Origin: Amycolatopsis mediterranei
Lineage (GTDB): Bacteria > Actinomycetota > Actinomycetes > Mycobacteriales > Pseudonocardiaceae
Assembly: GCF_026017845.1 (NCBI RefSeq)
Contig: NZ_CP100416.1
Location: 9,298,334 to 9,362,333, forward strand
Direction of reading: 5' to 3'
Length of the DNA: 64,000 nucleotides
How positions within the stretch are numbered: the stretch's first letter is position 1; each line of letters opens with the position of its first letter. The notes below the pieces were generated by a model. That model saw only the letters and a list, made by a program, of their open reading frames with translations, was not told the DNA's origin and did no database searches. Below are positions 33,501 to 41,095 of this stretch, one piece after another. Position numbers and translations under genes: made by a program.

Positions 33501-34385
33501 GCGGCGGCGCACGAGTTCGGGCACTTCGGGAACGGACGCCTGCGCACCACCGGTCAACGCGGCCATCAGGTTGCCGTACCCGGCCTCCAGCCGGCCACCC
33601 GCGCCCGGTTCTTCGACGACCAGGTTGAGCACCGGATCCACCGTGTCGTGGCTGCGCTCGGGAATTTCCGGTACCTCGGCCAGGTGGAGCACATCCGCCT
33701 GCTCCTCGACCACCGAGCCGAACTCCACGGCGACGAGGCTGCGTGCCTGCTTGGCCCGTTCGGGGAACCGGTCACCGAAGCGGGTGGCCAGCGGCAGCAC
33801 GGCGAGTCCCGGCCGCAGCGTCAGGCGCACGCGGTCCACCAGCGCGCGAGCTTCGGCGACTTCCTTGGCGCGCGTCACGAAACACACCACGACGCACCGG
33901 CACCAGGCGCCCAGGAAGGCGAGCATCGGGTCACCCGGCCCGGCGGGACAGTCCACGAGGACGTCGTCGTAGCCGGCGGCGAGGAGCTGTTCCCGCAGGC
34001 TCGGCGCGGCGGTGGTGGCGAAGTCCATCGCGTTCAGCGTCACGACGTCGACGTACCCGGCCTGGTCGAGGTGAGTGCAGTGCACGGCGGTCAGCGGACC
34101 GGCTTCGGCCGGATTCGCCGGCAGGCCGGCGGCGAGCCGGAGCTGCCGGGCGAGCGGGCCGGGGAGCTCGATCTGCGCGGAGGCGAACGGTCCCAGGAAT
34201 TCACGCTGCCCCGTCCCCGCCGGGCTCCAATCGACGACCAGCACGCGCCGTCCGGCGGCGGACAACGCCCACGCCAGGTTCGCCAGGGTGCTGGTGCACC
34301 CCGCCCCCTCCTTCGCGGAGAGGAAGGCCGTCACGTTCGGCTGCCGCCCCGCTCCCGGGCCGTGGGTGCTCGATGGGCTGCTCAT
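30591..34385 (-). CDS. fxsT: FxSxx-COOH system protein: MinD-like + TIR-like + NB-ARC + TPR
   Basis: 1264 residues. It has a MinD/ParA-like ATPase (about 15-260; FLSAKEGAGCTSTLANLAWAL, VDWSPAGTGQ), a TIR-like domain (about 310-440; VVVYATPDRAWADWVDAHL), an NB-ARC ATPase (P loop GRPGIGKTEL near 487), and TPR repeats of the NPHP/kinesin-light-chain type in the last 400 residues (GDDHPATIGCALSHSA). This order matches the tetratricopeptide protein of FxSxx-COOH peptide loci. The ATG at 34385 follows GGAG; codons upstream overlap the precursor gene. Its role in these loci (maturation control, sensing or toxicity) is not established. Confidence 0.87.
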   Translation of the reverse strand: MSSPSSTHGPGAGRQPNVTAFLSAKEGAGCTSTLANLAWALSAAGRRVLVVDWSPAGTGQREFLGPFASAQIELPGPLARQLRLAAGLPANPAEAGPLTAVHCTHLDQAGYVDVVTLNAMDFATTAAPSLREQLLAAGYDDVLVDCPAGPGDPMLAFLGAWCRCVVVCFVTRAKEVAEARALVDRVRLTLRPGLAVLPLATRFGDRFPERAKQARSLVAVEFGSVVEEQADVLHLAEVPEIPERSHDTVDPVLNLVVEEPGAGGRLEAGYGNLMAALTGGAQASVPEVPELVRRRYRKAFGLAVPDGGAEDRVVVVYATPDRAWADWVDAHLRRAGASTRFFRDAEPWLAGSGRLGVVLVGTAAFDEAGLAPEVVAQVGRARRTGMRVDVVILAPGGSGRTSDMFSDAVTISGDFAQDGQWLVTRMLRHFGFVERPGSRTAEGGHLPGRARELQSLPPRRPVFVGRDDEVEGLRDRLPVARAGREELTGRPGIGKTELALEFAHRFAGDYDVVWWIPAADRQSVLLALADLADRLAGPASGTYGNTVALDRLRDPAFQRFLLIYDNVEDRTVLEGTVPESPQGHVIVTGVAAPASAIELAELSSRDSVRLLNSRVNGLTFADAQEVAEAVRHLPLALDLAGAWLNELSDADRRAGSSVLAAAAWAARRFLDRLGSPADRAGEDSDATVARVVGLILATLDESPLGRCTALLARLCCCYSPHGIGLGLIRSTAMIDRLAELAGPDANLLRQDAVEIDRMLWLGSRLGLFRVSWAKPSSLQVHRVVQQGIRRCLGAEEEARYRAEALRVLVRYAPSEVEVDERFAAERFLELHKHIFPSGAVLSEDEAVRRWLVAQVRFYYRSGGPQVQREALPHAERVLRQWTARFGEDDPLRMRMALQVANLHRALGDSATALELDDAVLGNLRRQRGLTHPQTLFAARARGGDLRSLGDFAEGLVEDLSTWDGLREALGDDHPETQMAASNAAGSLFLNGDLRRAHAVATDLFERRKRLYGNSLEVWAALVRVGAYRRELGRHRDAVHALREARGRLSDLEPKLNVVELIALRQLAIAERTGPGAGTPGHAEDACSQMEEAYTGYRTLLGDDHPATIGCALSHSATLRATGTDLTGAVELAEVALHGLLTKARYAEQHPFTALARLTLGAALLAAGELDRGRGEVTAALEVLVSRLQAAHPWSLAAAVVRAWALAACGQGEEAARRITEVRLACLEHLGEDHPLTAVAAHDEELAAAGQVRCWRVHDVDIPHI

Positions 34386-34426
34386 CACACTCCAGTCGAA
34401 AAAAGAGGACCGGGTATTACGGCGCC

Positions 34427-34588
34427 TCAGAGACCTGACTCGTACGGCGCATCGTATCTGCCCCGGGAATCGCCGAGCGCGCGATCCAGTGATGACCGCA
34501 GTACACAATCAGGCAACGCTTGCAACGACTCGAGGTCGAGATCCGTGACGTCAAGAAGATCGGATTCGAGCAGGTTCTCGTCGGCCAT
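34427..34588 (-). CDS. fxsA: FxsA-like RiPP precursor ending YESGL (YxSxx-COOH variant)
   Basis: 53 residues. The acidic leader ESDLLDVTDLDLESLQALPD followed by VLRSSLDRAL is characteristic of FxSxx-COOH precursors. The C-terminus is APYESGL: Tyr49-Glu-Ser51-Gly-Leu53, so Tyr replaces the usual Phe of FxSxx. The ATG is at 34588; an in-frame GTG six bases upstream has AGGGG at better spacing and may be the true start. fxsB is divergent and fxsT is 41 bp downstream. By analogy with known three-residue cyclophanes, a Tyr-to-Ser crosslink is expected. Confidence 0.88.
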   Translation of the reverse strand: MADENLLESDLLDVTDLDLESLQALPDCVLRSSLDRALGDSRGRYDAPYESGL

Positions 34589-34625
34589 CGACACTGCCGC
34601 CCCTCATGCCGCCGTTGGTCATTTC

Positions 34626-34631
34626 ATCATA
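34626..34631 (-). promoter_or_regulatory. Probable -10 element for the fxsA-fxsT operon
   Basis: TATGAT on the minus strand, 38 bp upstream of the fxsA ATG, inside the 177-bp divergent region shared with fxsB. No convincing -35 is seen at 16-18 bp. Confidence 0.45.
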
Positions 34632-34765
34632 CCGGCCGTCCGTCACTCCAGAGAAGGATGAACCGTTCGGCCGATCGGCCTGCGGCCAGGAAGATCAATC
34701 GATGACACCGGTCTCGCGATCACCCGGACGAGCGTGTTTCATTGATCGGGAGGAATAGAGGAACT

Positions 34766-35887
34766 ATGGAGAAGACCGCCCGAGCCGCCCCGTTGGCATT
34801 TCGCCAGTTCATCCTCAAGCTGCACAGCCGGTGCAACCTGGCCTGCGACTACTGCTACCTCTACACCAAGGCCGACCACGGCTGGCGGCTCCGCCCGCGG
34901 GCCCTGTCACCGGCACTGGCCGACCGGATCGTCGGCAGGATAGCCGAACACGTGGCCGCGCACCGGCTGCCCTCACTGGCGGTCCTGCTCCACGGCGGCG
35001 AGCCGCTGCTCGGCGGCCTTTCCCTCGTGCGGCAGATCGCCGGCGCCCTGCGAGACCGGGTGCCCGCGCAGGTACGGCTGTCGATGCAGACCAACGGGAC
35101 GCTGCTCACCGGGCCCACCCTCGAAGTGCTGAGCGAGCTGAGCATCGGCGTCAGCGTGAGCCTCGACGGAGATCGGGTCGCCCACGACCGGCACCGCCGG
35201 GGGCCCAGCGGGCGAGGCAGCCACGCGGACACGACGGCCGCGCTGCGGCGGCTCGGTTCTGAAGCGTTCCGGGAAATCTACCGCGGGTTGCTGTGCACCA
35301 TCGATCTGCGCAACGATCCGGTCGCCACCTACGAAGCATTGCTGGAATTCTCGCCGCCTCGAGTCGATTTCCTGCTCCCGCACCGCACCTGGGATGCACC
35401 GCCACCGGGCACGGGCCGGTACGGCGATTGGCTGATCCGCGTCTTCGAACGCTGGTACGGCGCGCCTCGGCGGGAAACGGGGGTGCGGTTGTTCGAGGAG
35501 ATCATCCACGTGCTGCTCGGCGGCCGGTCCGGTATCGAGGGCATCGGCAACGACACCGCGCCGTTTCTGGTCGTGGAAACGGATGGTTCGATCAGCCGGT
35601 CGGACATTCTCGCTTCGGTGGCCGAAGGGGCGGCGGCGACCGGCCTGCACGTGGACGGGGCTCCGTTCGACGCGGCGCTCGCCGGTGCGCTGCCGCCACC
35701 GCTCAACGCGAGCTGCCGGGCGTGTGATCTGGTGCGGGTGTGCGGTGGCGGGCTCCCGGCGCACCGCTACCGCTCGGGCACCGGGTTCGACAACCCTTCG
35801 GTCTACTGCGCGGACCTCTACCGGCTGATCGCGCACATCCGGGCCCGGCTCGCCGCCGATCTCGCCGCGTTGCGCGGCACCACGTGA
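34766..35887 (+). CDS. fxsB: FxsB-type radical SAM/SPASM cyclophane synthase
   Basis: 373 residues. The radical SAM motif is C23-NLA-C27-DY-C30 in HSRCNLACDYCYLY; HGGEPLLGG and SVSLDGDRVAHDRHR are further core motifs. The C-terminal SPASM-type cluster region has CRACDLVRVCGGG and SVYCADLYR, enough Cys for an auxiliary [4Fe-4S] cluster. FxsB enzymes join an aromatic side chain to the beta carbon of the residue two positions later in FxS motifs. The ATG at 34766 follows AGAGG. Its stop overlaps the HExxH gene by four bases, and it is divergent from fxsA. Confidence 0.92.
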   Translation: MEKTARAAPLAFRQFILKLHSRCNLACDYCYLYTKADHGWRLRPRALSPALADRIVGRIAEHVAAHRLPSLAVLLHGGEPLLGGLSLVRQIAGALRDRVPAQVRLSMQTNGTLLTGPTLEVLSELSIGVSVSLDGDRVAHDRHRRGPSGRGSHADTTAALRRLGSEAFREIYRGLLCTIDLRNDPVATYEALLEFSPPRVDFLLPHRTWDAPPPGTGRYGDWLIRVFERWYGAPRRETGVRLFEEIIHVLLGGRSGIEGIGNDTAPFLVVETDGSISRSDILASVAEGAAATGLHVDGAPFDAALAGALPPPLNASCRACDLVRVCGGGLPAHRYRSGTGFDNPSVYCADLYRLIAHIRARLAADLAALRGTT

Positions 35888-37125
35888 AAGCCGCCCCGTT
35901 CGCGCTGCGACGCGAACAGTTCGCCGCACTCGCCCAAGGCGGCGGCGGCCCGTCCGTGGTGAGCCTGCTCGCCGACGCCCGGCTCAGCCGCACCCTCCAG
36001 CTGATCAAGCACCTGGCCGCCACACAGGCTTCGGCGGCCGCCGTCTTCGCGCTGCTGGTCCGCTTGGAACGGACCAGTCCCGGGTCCGTCACGCGGGTGC
36101 TGCGCCACCCCTCGGTGGGGGCATGGGCGTTGCGCGTGGCCGCACGAGGAGAACCCGCCGCGCCGGGCCTGCACCGCATCACCTTGGCGGCGGCGGTCGA
36201 CGCCCGGGAACCCGTGACGGTCGAGGTGTTCCGTTGTGACGTGAAGATTCCGGGCATGGGAACGGTGCTGCTGGCCGAGCCGGGGAAGATCACGGTCACC
36301 CCGATCGCGGGCGGCACGCGGGTCGGCTCCGCCACGATCCCCGCCGACTGGCGCACCGGGGCGGACCGCTGGCGTCCGCTCCCCCGCGTCACGGTCGGAG
36401 CGCGGGAGCGTCCGGCCACCTTCATCCTCGACGACTGGGCCGGCGAGGACGAGCCTCCTTCGTTGCGCCCGGACGCCGCCGCGGTCCCGGACACCTGGCG
36501 AACGGCGCTCGACGCGGCCTGGCGCGTGCTCAGCCGCCACCACCCGGCCACCGCGGCCGAACTGCCGCGGGCGATCAAGGTGGTGACGCCCCTGCCCGGC
36601 GGGACGACCAGCCCGGTGAGCGGCACCGCGGACGCGGCGTTCGGGTGCGTCTTCCTCTCTCCGCCTGCCGACCCGGTGACGGCGGCCGCGAGCCTGGCCC
36701 ACGAGCTCCAGCACACGAAGCTCATCGGGCTGACGGATCTGTTCCCGTTGGTTTCCCGAGGCGCGAGCCGCCGCTACTACGCCCCCTGGCGAGCCGACCC
36801 GAGGCCGGCAAGCGGTCTCCTGCACGGCTGTTACGCATTCGCCGGAGTCGCGGCCTTCTGGCGAAACCAGCGGCGAGCGGCGGCGCCCCCGGCCGATCGG
36901 CTGTTCGCCGAAACGGAATTCGCACGCTGGCGCAAAGCCGTGGCCGAAGCGGTGGCCGAGCTCCGCGCCGGCGACGAGCTGACCGAACTGGGCCGGCAGT
37001 TCACCGGCTTGCTCGCGGACACCATCGCGGGCTGGCTCGCCGAACCGGTCAGCAGGGCAGCTGTGGCGGCGGCCCGCCGGCTCGGTTCGGAGCACCGGGG
37101 CACCTGGCTCTCGGCGAACCGGTAA
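35884..37125 (+). CDS. HExxH-motif protein of the FxSxx locus, probable peptide hydroxylase
   Basis: 413 residues. The metal-site motif is AHELQHTKL (HExxH, near residue 272). The N-terminal half (FALRREQFAALAQGGGG...RTLQLIKHLA) is typical of actinomycete HEXXH proteins found beside FxsB-like radical SAM enzymes. I recall such proteins as 2-oxoglutarate-dependent HExxH-type peptide beta-hydroxylases rather than proteases; that assignment is from memory. The ATG overlaps the fxsB stop, so the two products are coupled and probably act on the same precursor. Confidence 0.8.
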   Translation: MKAAPFALRREQFAALAQGGGGPSVVSLLADARLSRTLQLIKHLAATQASAAAVFALLVRLERTSPGSVTRVLRHPSVGAWALRVAARGEPAAPGLHRITLAAAVDAREPVTVEVFRCDVKIPGMGTVLLAEPGKITVTPIAGGTRVGSATIPADWRTGADRWRPLPRVTVGARERPATFILDDWAGEDEPPSLRPDAAAVPDTWRTALDAAWRVLSRHHPATAAELPRAIKVVTPLPGGTTSPVSGTADAAFGCVFLSPPADPVTAAASLAHELQHTKLIGLTDLFPLVSRGASRRYYAPWRADPRPASGLLHGCYAFAGVAAFWRNQRRAAAPPADRLFAETEFARWRKAVAEAVAELRAGDELTELGRQFTGLLADTIAGWLAEPVSRAAVAAARRLGSEHRGTWLSANR

Positions 37126-37258
37126 CCGGACGTCGATGGTGTAGCGCGCTTTCCGGGAAAAAGATGAAGGGCGCCTTCAGATGAAGCGCCGGCATCGACG
37201 AGAGGTCGTACGTGCACTCGATGACCAGCGCGCCGGGGCCGCCTTGACCTGTCCGGGG

Positions 37259-37813
37259 TCACCCGGCTCGCAGATCGCCGAGCTGCGCACGAATCCTCTT
37301 CCGCGCCCGGTGGATACGGGCTTTGACATTGACCAGTGAGATGCCGAGATAGTCGACGATCTCCTGATACGTCAGACCGCCGATTTCGCGAAGCAGAAAG
37401 GGCTGCGCAGCATCTGGGTCCTCGACCTGCAGCTGCTCGATCGCGTCGAGGAGAGCTATCCGTGTTCCGGCGATGACACTCGTCCTACGCGGATCCGCTC
37501 GGTCGGGAAGCGAAGCAGGGTACTGCACCCGTTGTGCATGCGCACGAAGCCGGCGGTAGGTCATGAGCGCACTGTTATTGGCTACAGCTCGCAACCACAC
37601 GGTGAACTGTGCGCGACCGTCGAAGGTGGCAATCTTGGACGCGACCGCCATGAGCGCATCTTGACAAGCCTCTTCGGCGTCCTGCTGACACCACACAATT
37701 CTGGAGCACGCAGCCATAACAGCTGGCCGCGCCCGTCGAAGCACCTCTTGCAACGCTTTTTGATCACCTTGGGATGCGGCCGTTCCCAGCGCATTGAGTT
37801 CGTCGTCCTGCAT
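37259..37813 (-). CDS. ECF-type RNA polymerase sigma factor
   Basis: 184 residues. Region 2 covers about 15-85 (EACQDALMAVASKIATFDGRAQFTVWLRAVANNSALMTYRR) and region 4 the last 55 residues (LLREIGGLTYQEIVDYLGISLVNVKARIHRARKRIR). GGGGAG lies seven bases before the ATG at 37813, which rules out the open extension to 37993. It is divergent from a Ser/Thr kinase gene only 42 bp away; the kinase may sense or modulate the same signal. No anti-sigma gene is adjacent. Confidence 0.9.
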   Translation of the reverse strand: MQDDELNALGTAASQGDQKALQEVLRRARPAVMAACSRIVWCQQDAEEACQDALMAVASKIATFDGRAQFTVWLRAVANNSALMTYRRLRAHAQRVQYPASLPDRADPRRTSVIAGTRIALLDAIEQLQVEDPDAAQPFLLREIGGLTYQEIVDYLGISLVNVKARIHRARKRIRAQLGDLRAG

Positions 37814-37855
37814 GGCACGTCTCCCCTTTCGAGCCCAGGGCGGCATGATAGCGGC

Positions 37856-39217
37856 ATGGACGTTCCCGACCGCGTCGGCAGATACCGGATCATCGACTTC
37901 CTCGGCTGCGGCGGTTTCGCAGATGTCTACCTCGCGCACGACGATGAACTTGACGCTCCAGTAGCCATCAAGATCCTTTCCGACAAGTGGCACGAGAACT
38001 TCGACGTTCGCCTGCGTTTCCTCGACGAAGCTCGTCTGCTCCGCAAGATCGACTCTGACCGGGTGGTCCGGGTCTACGACATCGGCGAGTTGCCGGGCGA
38101 ACGCCCGTACTTCGTCATGACCTTCGCCGACCGCGGCACCCTGGCGGAGCGCTTGTCAAGCGGACCGGTCAGCTGGCAGGAGGGCGTGACCATCGCGATC
38201 GACATCTGCGAAGGGCTTCACGAACTGCACGAGCGCGGCGTTCTCCATCGGGATCTGAAGCCCTCCAACGTCCTGTTCAGCGACCGGAACGGCGACGAGA
38301 AAGTCCTGCTCGGCGACTTGGGGCTGGCGAAACGCCTAGCCGACGCGTCGATGATCACGTTCGCCTGCGGCACTCCCGGCTACATGGCACCCGAACAGGG
38401 CCCTCACGGCGGCCCGCTGGGCAAGCACACCGACGTTTACGGAGCCGGCGCGGTGCTCTACCGCTCGATCACCGGTCGCCATGTCGGCACCGGCGCCGAT
38501 CCCGGCTTCCCGGATGACGTGCCCGGGGAACTCCGCCAAGTCATCGGTCGAGCATTGCAAACCGACCCTGATCGGCGCTATCCCGACATCGGCGCGCTGC
38601 TCACCGAACTCCGGGCCATCCGCCTCGACAGCGAAAATACCGATACTCGCCCCCAACGAACCAAGAGCCATCGCCGAACGCGTCGCGCTCTCGTTGCGGC
38701 GGCAGCGGCTGTCACGGTCGCTGGAGCATCCGTGGCGGTCGTGCTCGCTCGCTCGCCGTCGGCAGTGGAACTCGAGGACGACAGCGGCGCGATCCAGGTC
38801 AGTGTCCCCCGCGACTGGGCCGTTCAGGTCGCCGGCACGACGTGGAACCCCCAGGTCATCGGAGTCGAAGGCAGTGCGCAGCCATCGCTGCTGGCGGCAG
38901 TGTCGGCGACCAGGTTCACCGACATGGCCGACGACCAGCCCGGGGTCTTCATCGGCCTGCTACCTCCGCAAACTCGGATCACGGCCAACGACTTCCGATT
39001 TCACCTGACTCATCGAGCATGCCGCGCAGACGACCCACCCGCCGTGGCCGCCGCCTTGGCCAGCACCCGTCATCGCTGCGCCGACGTCCTCGTCGACGAT
39101 GTACTGCTGGCTCACGGTGGGCGACAGGCCTGGCTCCAAGTCAAGCAACACGTCGGCCAAACCCCCCTCACGGGTGAGATCGCCGGCTCACTGCAGGTCG
39201 CCGGAAACAGCCGATAA
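37856..39217 (+). CDS. Membrane Ser/Thr protein kinase (Pkn type)
   Basis: 453 residues. The Hanks-type kinase domain (about 8-265) is complete: glycine loop FLGCGGFADVY, VAIKIL lysine, HRDLKPSNVLF catalytic loop, DLG in place of DFG, and GTPGYMAPEQ. A basic juxtamembrane stretch, one transmembrane helix (ALVAAAAAVTVAGASVAVVLA) and a secreted domain of about 140 residues with several Cys follow, without PASTA repeats. The ATG at 37856 lacks a strong ribosome-binding site. Three exported proteins follow on the same strand, perhaps sharing a cell-surface role. Confidence 0.9.
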   Translation: MDVPDRVGRYRIIDFLGCGGFADVYLAHDDELDAPVAIKILSDKWHENFDVRLRFLDEARLLRKIDSDRVVRVYDIGELPGERPYFVMTFADRGTLAERLSSGPVSWQEGVTIAIDICEGLHELHERGVLHRDLKPSNVLFSDRNGDEKVLLGDLGLAKRLADASMITFACGTPGYMAPEQGPHGGPLGKHTDVYGAGAVLYRSITGRHVGTGADPGFPDDVPGELRQVIGRALQTDPDRRYPDIGALLTELRAIRLDSENTDTRPQRTKSHRRTRRALVAAAAAVTVAGASVAVVLARSPSAVELEDDSGAIQVSVPRDWAVQVAGTTWNPQVIGVEGSAQPSLLAAVSATRFTDMADDQPGVFIGLLPPQTRITANDFRFHLTHRACRADDPPAVAAALASTRHRCADVLVDDVLLAHGGRQAWLQVKQHVGQTPLTGEIAGSLQVAGNSR

Positions 39218-39294
39218 CTTTTCTCGCCCGTCGTGCATCCAACAGTGTGAGTCCCGGATCAGGGGCTGGACGACAACGCGAGAGGACCACCCAC

Positions 39295-39666
39295 ATGAAG
39301 ACCAGGCCGAGTTCCGCCCGGCGCCGCAGCATCAAGGTCATCACCTGTGCATCCGTGACCGCGGCGATGCTCGCCGGTCCGTTCGTGCTGCCGGCCGCCG
39401 CCGGACCGACTTCTCGAACCGGGCCGGCCACCGCGTCGTGCGAGTTCCCCACCTGGCAGTACGCCGCCAACCGCAGCGGCACGATCCGCCAGGTCGCCGG
39501 CGGCGAGGTGACCGGCAGCTACTCCCCCGGCGACCTGCTCAACACCGGCATGGCACCGAACACCACCGGCTGGCTCACCGGGAACTTCTACACCGCGGCC
39601 GGCCGGTTCACCGGGTCCGGCGCCGCCCTGCGCGACTCCTTCAACTACGTCCGCAACTGGTGCTGA
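39295..39666 (+). CDS. Secreted small protein, possibly SH3-like
   Basis: 123 residues with a twin-Arg-containing basic N-terminus, a hydrophobic core and an AAA cleavage region, so exported. The mature part (about 85 residues, CEFPTWQYAANRSGTIRQ...NTTGWLTGNFY...) has a short beta-barrel look similar to bacterial SH3 domains, with two Cys, one being the last residue. GAGAGG precedes the ATG. I cannot assign a family firmly. It is the first of three successive exported proteins. Confidence 0.72.
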   Translation: MKTRPSSARRRSIKVITCASVTAAMLAGPFVLPAAAGPTSRTGPATASCEFPTWQYAANRSGTIRQVAGGEVTGSYSPGDLLNTGMAPNTTGWLTGNFYTAAGRFTGSGAALRDSFNYVRNWC

Positions 39667-39705
39667 CCGTCCCCAGTCCTTCGACCACACTTCGTTGGAG
39701 CCGCA

Positions 39706-40446
39706 ATGAGCATTCGCCACCACAGGTTCACCCTCGTGCCCAAGATCGCCGCCGTCTGCGCGGTGGCGACCGGGATCTGCCTCGCCACGGCTGTTCCCGG
39801 CGACGCCGATACCAAGGGAACCGTCGCCAGCACGGTCGATGCGACCATCCGCAACGCCCCACCCGGCAAAGGCGCCGGATACGTGATCGGCAACGCGCTG
39901 ACCGAACGGGGCAGCCACCCCGGTGTCACCTTCACACAAGTCACCACCAGCGGCGAGTTCCGCTACGGCCGGGTCCACGGCAACGTGGACTTCTGCGGGT
40001 GGGTCAGCACTCAAGCCAAGCTCGCCGGCACCAAGAGCGCGTCCTCGGCGAAGTGCCCGGGCGGCACCGACGGTCGCGCCCTGCTGTTCAGGCAGTTCAG
40101 CAACGGTCTGCGCAACTGCGAGCCGGGCCACTGCAGCGGCGGCTCCTACGCGAAGGTCGAGCCGTCGAAGTGCTCCGGTACCTACCCCAAGGGAGCTCCG
40201 GCCTTCGGCAACGTCTCGCCGTGGCTGCCCAAGGCCCAGCCCCACGACCTCTACACCCGGTTCACCGCCACGTACGAAGTCTATTGGCGGTATGTCAGCC
40301 GCGACGGTGCCTGGGTGATGGTTCAAGACCAGCACGTCCGAACCGGGGAGTCCCGCAAGAGCGCCGGCTTCGACCACCAGGCATCGGACTGGTACTTCGT
40401 ACCGCGCGCCTGCGTCTTCGACGCCCAGCAAAAGCTCCACCACTAG
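39706..40446 (+). CDS. Secreted protein of unknown function
   Basis: 246 residues. Signal peptide to about residue 34 (VPGDADTKG). The mature N-terminus (TKGTVASTVDATIRNAPPGKGAGYVIGNALTERG) resembles an SH3b domain; the rest has six or more Cys (FCGWVS, KCPGG, NCEPGHCSGG, KCSG, ACVFD) that could form disulfides. GGAG lies six bases before the ATG. The small gaps to both neighbours indicate one transcript with the exported proteins on either side. Confidence 0.75.
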   Translation: MSIRHHRFTLVPKIAAVCAVATGICLATAVPGDADTKGTVASTVDATIRNAPPGKGAGYVIGNALTERGSHPGVTFTQVTTSGEFRYGRVHGNVDFCGWVSTQAKLAGTKSASSAKCPGGTDGRALLFRQFSNGLRNCEPGHCSGGSYAKVEPSKCSGTYPKGAPAFGNVSPWLPKAQPHDLYTRFTATYEVYWRYVSRDGAWVMVQDQHVRTGESRKSAGFDHQASDWYFVPRACVFDAQQKLHH

Positions 40447-40518
40447 CCGCAAGCGCCCGCTGGTCCCGGCTGCCGGCCACGCCGGGACCAGCGCCCCCAG
40501 TGTCCGAAGGAAGCCACC

Positions 40519-41010
40519 ATGCTCAGACGCGTCATCTGCCTCGCCGCCGCGCTTTCGCTCTGCCTCAGTGCGTGCGGGCAGCCCGAACGGGTCGGCGTCG
40601 CGCCTCAGCCGATCATCGATACCTCGGAAGAGATCGATCAGAGCTCCTCGACCACTCCCGAATCGACCGTGATCAGCACACCTCAGAAGGAAAGCACTTC
40701 TCCAGCCGAGGCCGGGACCTCCAGCGCTCGGACTGCGCCGCCACCGGCGTCTCCCGAGTCGACCACCGCCACGGCCGGGCCGGGACCAGGCGAGTGCCTG
40801 CCGCAGTACGCCGTCGTGGCCGAAACCTCCGCACGAGACACCCGTGCGGGCAATTTGATCGGCCGCGTCCACCCCGGGGCACACGTAGGTGTGAAACAGT
40901 CCGACGGCGTCTGGGCTTACGGGTACGTCTCCGCCATTGACGGACGCGGTGCGGGCTGGGCGTGGATGCTGCACGAGAAGATGCGCCGAATCGGTGGTTC
41001 CTGCGGCTGA
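40519..41010 (+). CDS. Lipoprotein with SH3-like domain
   Basis: 163 residues. The lipobox LSAC (Cys19) marks a lipid-anchored protein. A Ser/Thr/Pro-rich spacer (about 35-95) lifts a C-terminal SH3-like domain (about 97-160, VVAETSARDTRAGNLIGRVHPGAHVGV...WAYGYVS) off the membrane. It is the third exported protein behind the kinase gene; a role in sensing or binding cell-wall material is inferred only from the fold. Confidence 0.75.
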   Translation: MLRRVICLAAALSLCLSACGQPERVGVAPQPIIDTSEEIDQSSSTTPESTVISTPQKESTSPAEAGTSSARTAPPPASPESTTATAGPGPGECLPQYAVVAETSARDTRAGNLIGRVHPGAHVGVKQSDGVWAYGYVSAIDGRGAGWAWMLHEKMRRIGGSCG

Positions 41011-41095
41011 CCCGGCCTGCCACCATCAGCCACCTCGACTGGCCGGCGGACGTCGCACGCCGGCGCGTTGATGCAAAGCCAAAGGAAGTATCCAC

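Noticed and set aside
35884..37125. Ordinary zinc protease for leader removal
   Set aside because: HExxH alone would allow it, but there is no signal peptide or recognisable peptidase family, and context points to a peptide-modifying partner; left as a weaker alternative.
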